Shown piece after piece: positions 59,553-64,000 of a stretch of DNA of 64,000 nucleotides (positions within the stretch are counted from its first letter, which is position 1; each line of letters begins with the position of its first letter). The position numbers were made by a program, and so were the translations under genes. This stretch comes from Akkermansia muciniphila (lineage in GTDB: Bacteria; Verrucomicrobiota; Verrucomicrobiia; Verrucomicrobiales; DEV007), in contig CAMCXS010000028.1 in assembly GCA_945883495.1 (NCBI GenBank), positions 1 through 64,000 on the forward strand, read 5' to 3'. The notes beneath the pieces are model-generated. The model saw only the letters and a list, made by a program, of their open reading frames with translations, was not told the origin of the DNA and did not search any database.

Positions 59553-60944
59553 ATGCACGCTACTGAAATCGAAGAGTTCCGCCTCAAACTCCGGGGGACG
59601 AAGAGTGTCAAACGGATGCTGGTGAGCGCGGGCCCGCCGGCGGCCAAGGAGCGGCTTTTGCCTTTGGTTGCCCAACTGGCTGAGCACAAGGTTGAGGTCT
59701 TCGCGACCCCAGGCACGGCGCGGTTCTTCGGCGAGCGTGGCGTTGAGGTGACCGAGGCCCGGAAAATCGCGGACGGTGGCGAGCCAAACATCCGCACGTT
59801 GCTTGAAACGCGTGTGTTGGATTGCGTCATCAACATTCTCACCGGGGATGTCGACTATGATGAGTCCTCCGACAGTAGGATCATCCGGTCGTTGGCGGTG
59901 ACCTCGGAGATTCCGTTGTTCACGGACGTGGAAGTCTCCGAAACGCAGTTGAACTACCTGTTGCGGTCCCTGGCGGTGGAGGGCGGAGTCAACGCTTGGA
60001 ATCTGCGTGATGTCTGTCTGGACCGAATTCACCAAAAGGGCGGGTTCGCCAATCACCACGGGCACTTCGACAAGGCGTTTCTGATCAATCAGGAGAACCT
60101 GGTGCTGAGCCAGAGCGATATGCAGAAGAAGTGGTATCTCTACCGCTTTCTGAAAGAAAACTACAACTACGACGATCTCTATCTGCGGATCTCGATGTGC
60201 GTGGAGCGTCTCATCAATCAGGGCTGTCGCTACACGCGGACCATGGTCGATGCCGACAGCATTGTGAAGACGCTGCCGCTGGAAGTGGCGTTGGACGTGA
60301 AGGAAGCCTACAAGGACCGGATCCGGATCGATGTCGGCATCCAGCCGCTGGAAGGTGTGGTCGATCCCAAGGCGCGGGAGTTTTTCGAGAAGGCCTGTGA
60401 ACGGGCGGATTTTGTGGGTGGATTGCCGTCCCGCGATCGTCCGCAACCGGAAAAGCACCTCGATATCGTGATGAAGATCGCCAAGGAGTTGGGCAAACCG
60501 CTCGATGTCCATGTCGATCAGGAGAACAATCCCGACGAGGACGAGACGGAGCTGCTCGCGCTCAAGGCGATGGAGCATGGGATGGAAGGACGTGTTTTTG
60601 GGGTGCACTGCATTTCCCTGGCAGCGAAGTCGGTGGAGACGCAGGACCGGATCATCAAGGTGATGCTCGATGCCGGTTTGCAGGTGATCTGTTGTCCGTC
60701 GGCGGCGTTGAGCATGAAGTCTCTGGACCGGCAGGCGCCGCTGCACAATTCGATTGCACCGGTGCCGAGATTGTTGGAACGCGGGGTGCCGGTCTATCTC
60801 GGGGTCGACAACATCGCGGACTTGTTCATGCCGTTCGTCGACGCGGATATGTGGGTGGAGTGCCGGCTGTTGATGGAGGCCTGCCGTTTTTATGACATTG
60901 ATGCGGTGGTGGACATCGCGACACGCCGGTTGCCTTGGGGATGA
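59553..60944 (+). CDS. MGS domain - amidohydrolase fusion protein
   Basis: 463 residues. Residues ~18-140 are a methylglyoxal-synthase-like (MGS) domain as at the C-terminus of carbamoyl-phosphate synthetase: RMLVSAG, VEVFATPGTARFF, GGEPNIRTLLETRVLDCVIN and EIPLFTDVEVSE. Residues ~160-463 are an amidohydrolase resembling cytosine deaminase: HGH (169-171, HGHFDKAFL), HVDQ (320-323), GVHC (His 352) and LGVDN (Asp 419) match its metal and catalytic residues, except that the Glu of the usual HxDE is Gln 323. It overlaps pyrF by ATGA, and pyrF overlaps guaB the same way. A pyrimidine ring hydrolase regulated by a nucleotide through MGS is my inference; substrate unknown. Confidence 0.75.
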   Translation: MHATEIEEFRLKLRGTKSVKRMLVSAGPPAAKERLLPLVAQLAEHKVEVFATPGTARFFGERGVEVTEARKIADGGEPNIRTLLETRVLDCVINILTGDVDYDESSDSRIIRSLAVTSEIPLFTDVEVSETQLNYLLRSLAVEGGVNAWNLRDVCLDRIHQKGGFANHHGHFDKAFLINQENLVLSQSDMQKKWYLYRFLKENYNYDDLYLRISMCVERLINQGCRYTRTMVDADSIVKTLPLEVALDVKEAYKDRIRIDVGIQPLEGVVDPKAREFFEKACERADFVGGLPSRDRPQPEKHLDIVMKIAKELGKPLDVHVDQENNPDEDETELLALKAMEHGMEGRVFGVHCISLAAKSVETQDRIIKVMLDAGLQVICCPSAALSMKSLDRQAPLHNSIAPVPRLLERGVPVYLGVDNIADLFMPFVDADMWVECRLLMEACRFYDIDAVVDIATRRLPWG

Positions 60945-61720
60945 CGATTGGGATGAAGTTTTTCGAGAAGCTTGCGAAACGGCAAACGGCCACGGATTCC
61001 CGGCTCTGTGTGGGGCTGGACCCGAGGTTTGAACAGACGGGGGCGCGCACGGCGGACCACCTGCGGGCTGTGATCGAGCAAACCCTTCCGTTTGCGGCGG
61101 CGTTTAAGCCGAACGTGGCCTATTTTGAGGCGATGGGCTTGGAGGGCTTCCGGCTCTTGGAATCGGTCCGGGGCTGGATTCCTGAGGACGTGCCGCTGGT
61201 CCTGGATGCGAAGCGGGGCGACATTGGGGAGACGCAGCGCTATTACGCCAAGGCCTGTTACGATGTTTGGGGTGCGGACGCGGTGACGTTGAACGCCTAC
61301 ATGGGGGCGGACACGTTGGAGCCGTTCTTGGAGCGGCCGGAGAAGGGGATTTACGTGCTCGCCGTGACGTCAAACGCGGGGGCGGCGGACGTGGAAACGC
61401 AGCGGTTGGCGGATGGGCGCGCGGTGTTTGAGTTGATTCAGCAGATGGCGGCCGGCTCGGACCAGATCGGCTTGGTGGTGGGATTGACCAATGCGGGCGA
61501 TGTCTTGGAGCGGATCGCCGACTTGCCTTTGCTGTTGCCCGGGCTGGGAGCGCAAGGGGGGGATTTGAGGCGGCTTTCGGCGGGAATTGTTCGCCAAGCG
61601 CCCTTGCTGGTGAATGTTTCCCGCGCCATTCTTTTCCCCCAACCAGGAGAAACCCCGGGGACAGCCGCTGAGCGTTTTGCCGAGGAGATCCGGCGTTCCC
61701 TGAGTCCCGCACCCCAATGA
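60941..61720 (+). CDS. pyrF: Orotidine 5'-phosphate decarboxylase, type 2
   Basis: 259 residues from the ATG at 60941, which overlaps the upstream stop as ATGA. Decarboxylates OMP to UMP, the last step of de novo pyrimidine synthesis. CVGLDPRFEQTG opens the barrel; LVLDAKRGDIGETQRYYA (~84-101) carries the KRGDIG wording of the type 2 (mycobacterial/myxobacterial) group rather than the DxKxxD wording of type 1. LNAYMGADTLEPFL and LLPGLGAQGGDLRRL are further family blocks. Overlap with guaB downstream (ATGA) couples pyrimidine and guanine nucleotide supply. Cytoplasmic. Confidence 0.95.
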   Translation: MTIGMKFFEKLAKRQTATDSRLCVGLDPRFEQTGARTADHLRAVIEQTLPFAAAFKPNVAYFEAMGLEGFRLLESVRGWIPEDVPLVLDAKRGDIGETQRYYAKACYDVWGADAVTLNAYMGADTLEPFLERPEKGIYVLAVTSNAGAADVETQRLADGRAVFELIQQMAAGSDQIGLVVGLTNAGDVLERIADLPLLLPGLGAQGGDLRRLSAGIVRQAPLLVNVSRAILFPQPGETPGTAAERFAEEIRRSLSPAPQ

Positions 61721-63183
61721 ATCCATTCGAGTTAACGCTGAGTTTTGATGATGTGCTGCTGGTGCCGTGCCCCAGTTCCGTGGTGCCGGCGGAGGTGGAG
61801 TTGGGCTCGATGCTGACCAGTGGGATTTCCCTGAACATCCCGATCATTTCATCGGCCATGGACACTGTGACCGAGGATCAACTTGCGATCGCTTTGGCCC
61901 GGGAAGGCGGCATTGGGGTGATTCACCGCAACTGTCCGGTCGATATCCAAGCGGACTACGTGGCGCGAGTGAAGCGTTCTGAAAACATGGTGATCGTGGA
62001 TCCGTTCACCGTGACCAAGGATTTGACGATCGACGAGTTGGTGGCCGTCATGGAGCGCCGGGGCGTTGCCGGGTTTCCGGTGGTGGATGCCGAAGGCAAG
62101 CTCGAGGGGATGGTGACCACCCGGGACATTTGGTACATCGAAGACCCATTTTCGACTCGCGTGGCCGATGTCATGACGCCCCGGGAGCGGCTCGTGACCA
62201 GCCATGGCGAAACCAGTTTGGAAGAGGCGCGGGCGATTTTGTTCCGGAACCGGATCGAGAAGCTGCCCTTGGTGGATAAGGAGAATCGTTTGGTGGGCTT
62301 GATCACGAGTCAGGACATCGAGAAGCGGCAACGCTTTACCGTTTCCGCCAAGGATGATCATGGCCGCTTGCGGGTCGGCGCCGCTGTCGGCACGGGTCCG
62401 GAAGCGTTGGAGAGGGCGCAAGCATTGATTCATGCCGGAGCGGACGCCTTATTTATTGATGCGGCGACCGGGCACACCTCGCGCGTCATTGACTTGATCG
62501 GGCGCTTGGTGGATCTCTCGGGCGGCCGGGTGCCGGTCGTGGCGGGGAACGTGGTGACGCGGGAAGGGGCGCGCGATCTGATTGATGCCGGAGCCTCCGC
62601 GATCAAGGTCGGCGTGGGACCTGGCTCGATTTGCACGACCCGGGTGATCGCAGGCGTGGGGGTTCCGCAGCTCAGCGCGATTTTGAATGTGGCTTCCGAG
62701 GCGCGGCCCCGGGGCATTCCGGTGATTGCGGATGGCGGAATTCGCTACTCTGGGGACATCGTCAAAGCGCTCGCCGCAGGCGCGGATGCCGTCATGCTTG
62801 GGTCAATTCTCGCGGGCACGGAGGAAAGCCCCGGCGCGACGGTTCAATACCAGGGCCGGACGTTCAAAGAGTATCGCGGCATGGGCTCGCTCAAGGCGAT
62901 GCGCAAAGGATCGAGCGATCGCTACGGCCAAAACGCTTCCGGCAAGATGGTGGCGGAGGGCGTCGAGGCCCGGGTGCCGTATCGAGGTCGGCTCGAAGAC
63001 GTCATTTTCCAACTTCTCGGCGGTCTGCGCTCCGGGATGGGCTACATCGGAGCCGGGAACTTGGAAGAACTGCGCGCGAACGCTCGCTTCATCCGAATTA
63101 CCGCTGGGGGGCTCCGGGAAAGCCACCCGCACGACATCACCATCACGGAAGAGCCGGTGAATTATCAGAGCATGAAGCTCTGA
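61717..63183 (+). CDS. guaB: IMP dehydrogenase
   Basis: 488 residues, the standard length. Oxidises IMP to XMP with NAD, the committed step to [20 protein letters not shown] is the family opening; [20 protein letters not shown] follows. Two CBS domains lie at ~95-210 ([30 protein letters not shown]). The active-site loop is [20 protein letters not shown] with catalytic Cys ~306, then [20 protein letters not shown] and [10 protein letters not shown], the mobile flap and RYGQ-type arginine. It is translationally coupled to pyrF by a 4-bp overlap. Cytoplasmic tetramer in the family. Confidence 0.97.
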   Translation: MNPFELTLSFDDVLLVPCPSSVVPAEVELGSMLTSGISLNIPIISSAMDTVTEDQLAIALAREGGIGVIHRNCPVDIQADYVARVKRSENMVIVDPFTVTKDLTIDELVAVMERRGVAGFPVVDAEGKLEGMVTTRDIWYIEDPFSTRVADVMTPRERLVTSHGETSLEEARAILFRNRIEKLPLVDKENRLVGLITSQDIEKRQRFTVSAKDDHGRLRVGAAVGTGPEALERAQALIHAGADALFIDAATGHTSRVIDLIGRLVDLSGGRVPVVAGNVVTREGARDLIDAGASAIKVGVGPGSICTTRVIAGVGVPQLSAILNVASEARPRGIPVIADGGIRYSGDIVKALAAGADAVMLGSILAGTEESPGATVQYQGRTFKEYRGMGSLKAMRKGSSDRYGQNASGKMVAEGVEARVPYRGRLEDVIFQLLGGLRSGMGYIGAGNLEELRANARFIRITAGGLRESHPHDITITEEPVNYQSMKL

Positions 63184-63371
63184 GCGTGTTGGAGTGTCGC
63201 GCTGCGACTTGCGGCTCTAGATTACGGTTGAGACGAGATCGGGAAGGCATTTGGTTTTGCTTGCCGCAAAACATACGTCCGTCTTGACGTACGCTTATCG
63301 GGGCAAAGCGAGGCTGTCATACAAAACGCAGCCGATGGGTCACTGAGGAGAAAACCATCCTCTTCCTCATC
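63184..63371. other. Intergenic region with small hairpin
   Basis: 188 bp between guaB and the pectate-lyase-like gene. GTCGC-GCT-GCGAC (63196-63208) is a short perfect stem 12 bp after the guaB stop, without a T tract. The surrounding GGAGTGTCGCGCTGCGACTT resembles intergenic repeat text seen in Verrucomicrobia (recollection, not searched). No clear promoter. Confidence 0.35.
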
Positions 63372-64000
63372 ATGCGCTTCCCTGTTCTCTTCCTTGGCCT
63401 GCTTGCATCGCTTCATCTTCCGCTAGCCGTTGCCGCCGAAGGCTATGGCTCCGATACTCCGGGAGGTGCCGGGGGCCGCGAGCTCGCGGTTACCAACCTG
63501 CAGGATGAGGGGCCGGGGAGTCTGCGAGCGGCCTTGGCCGAAAAGGGGCCAAGGATCGTCGTTTTCCGCACCGGGGGAGTGATCCGGCTGCACAAGGACT
63601 TGCTGATTGATGAGCCGTTCCTCACCATCGCGGGGGAAACTTGTCCCGCGGATGGCCCTGGCATCAGCTTGGTGGGGGCGGGACTGCGAGTTCGCACGCA
63701 CGATGTCATTGTCCGTCATCTCCGGATCCGCGTGGGCGATGATTCCAAAGGGCCGCGACGGGAGAACCGGGACGGAATTGGCATTGGGGATGAGCGCTCC
63801 ACGGTGCACCACGTGCTGGTTGACCATTGCTCAGTGAGTTGGGCGATCGATGAGAATGTGCAGATTTGGTATCCGTGTCACGACATCACCATTCAGTGGT
63901 GTCTTATCGCCGAATCCCTGGAGAACGCGGGGCATCCTAAGGGAGCGCACGGGATGGGACTGCTGGTGGGCGATCATGCCCGGAGGATCTCGGTGCACCA
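63372..64000 (+). CDS. Pectate-lyase-like secreted protein, N-terminal part
   Basis: The frame opens at ATG 63372 and runs off the right edge, so 209 residues are seen. A signal peptide (FLGLLASLHLPLAVAA) precedes the polysaccharide lyase family 1-type right-handed beta-helix: GGRELAVTNLQDEGPGSLRA, KGPRIVVFRTGGVIRL, FLTIAGETCPADGPGI, HDVIVRHLRIRVGDD, VDHCSVSWAIDENVQIW (~149-165) and ITIQWCLIAESL. These are the blocks of bacterial pectate lyases and of related polysaccharide lyases in Planctomycetes and Verrucomicrobia. The catalytic arginine region would lie beyond the window or near its end, so activity is unproven. Probably extracellular or periplasmic polysaccharide degradation. Confidence 0.88.
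   Translation, partial: MRFPVLFLGLLASLHLPLAVAAEGYGSDTPGGAGGRELAVTNLQDEGPGSLRAALAEKGPRIVVFRTGGVIRLHKDLLIDEPFLTIAGETCPADGPGISLVGAGLRVRTHDVIVRHLRIRVGDDSKGPRRENRDGIGIGDERSTVHHVLVDHCSVSWAIDENVQIWYPCHDITIQWCLIAESLENAGHPKGAHGMGLLVGDHARRISVH

Noticed and set aside
1-64000. tRNA, rRNA, insertion sequence, integrase, toxin-antitoxin or prophage genes
   Set aside because: None was seen on reading both strands. tRNA absence was judged by eye only and should be confirmed with a covariance-model search.

Overview
The window is GC-rich bacterial DNA that most resembles a Verrucomicrobiota (Planctomycetes-Verrucomicrobia-Chlamydiae group) chromosome. The grounds are gene content, not a computed phylogeny: a DUF1552 protein, a ceramidase-like secreted protein, very large secreted proteins built from RCC1/HYR/choice-of-anchor or sugar-dehydrogenase modules, GlgE, a PilD peptidase with a large insertion, and hairpin-rich intergenic repeats. 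Genes are closely packed, often overlap by 4 to 30 bp, and frequently lack a strong Shine-Dalgarno sequence. I saw no rRNA or tRNA genes, CRISPR array, insertion sequence or phage genes.

Layout. 1-4455: the start of a DUF1552 protein, a BON/OmpA-like protein with a small membrane partner, ArgA, and an outer-membrane barrel candidate (OMP-A). 4518-5482: a TraB/GumN protein. 5501-12628 (minus): a six-gene run consisting of a MurU-like nucleotidyltransferase, an AmgK-like kinase, GlgE maltosyltransferase, a CHASE2 membrane sensor, a lone cyclic-nucleotide-binding domain and a beta-CASP metallo-hydrolase. A leucine-rich-repeat protein kinase diverges from it. 14055-18977: a 1640-residue secreted sugar-dehydrogenase-like protein. 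19103-20160: a decayed serine hydrolase, a 41-bp tandem array and hairpin repeats. 20311-26467 (minus): PaaK-like ligase, LolD-type ATPase, FtsX permease, a secreted protein and PpnP.

26568-39188: a Wzz/BY-kinase-like protein, MtnA, PilD, VanX-like lipoprotein, CCA/poly(A) polymerase-type enzyme, a polar amino-acid ABC transporter, DUF4174 protein, ceramidase-like protein, a second barrel paralogous to OMP-A, and an unknown protein. 39207-46159: a 21-bp tandem array, then a 2150-residue secreted protein with three RCC1 clusters, two of which count as seven blades. 46256-59325: a DUF4034-like membrane protein, phosphofructokinase, LMW phosphotyrosine phosphatase, fructosamine-kinase family protein, a 2120-residue fusion ending in a GH94 phosphorylase module, and an ABC half-transporter with a degraded ATPase. 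59553-63183: a coupled run of an MGS-domain/amidohydrolase fusion, pyrF and guaB. 63372-end: a truncated pectate-lyase-like protein.

The strongest candidates for undescribed biology are the MGS-amidohydrolase fusion overlapping pyrF-guaB, the GH94 fusion without a glycosyltransferase domain and its sugar-phosphate neighbours, the pseudo-ATPase half-transporter, and the GlgE/AmgK/MurU/CHASE2/CNBD operon. Functions are inferred from motifs read by eye; no database search was run.
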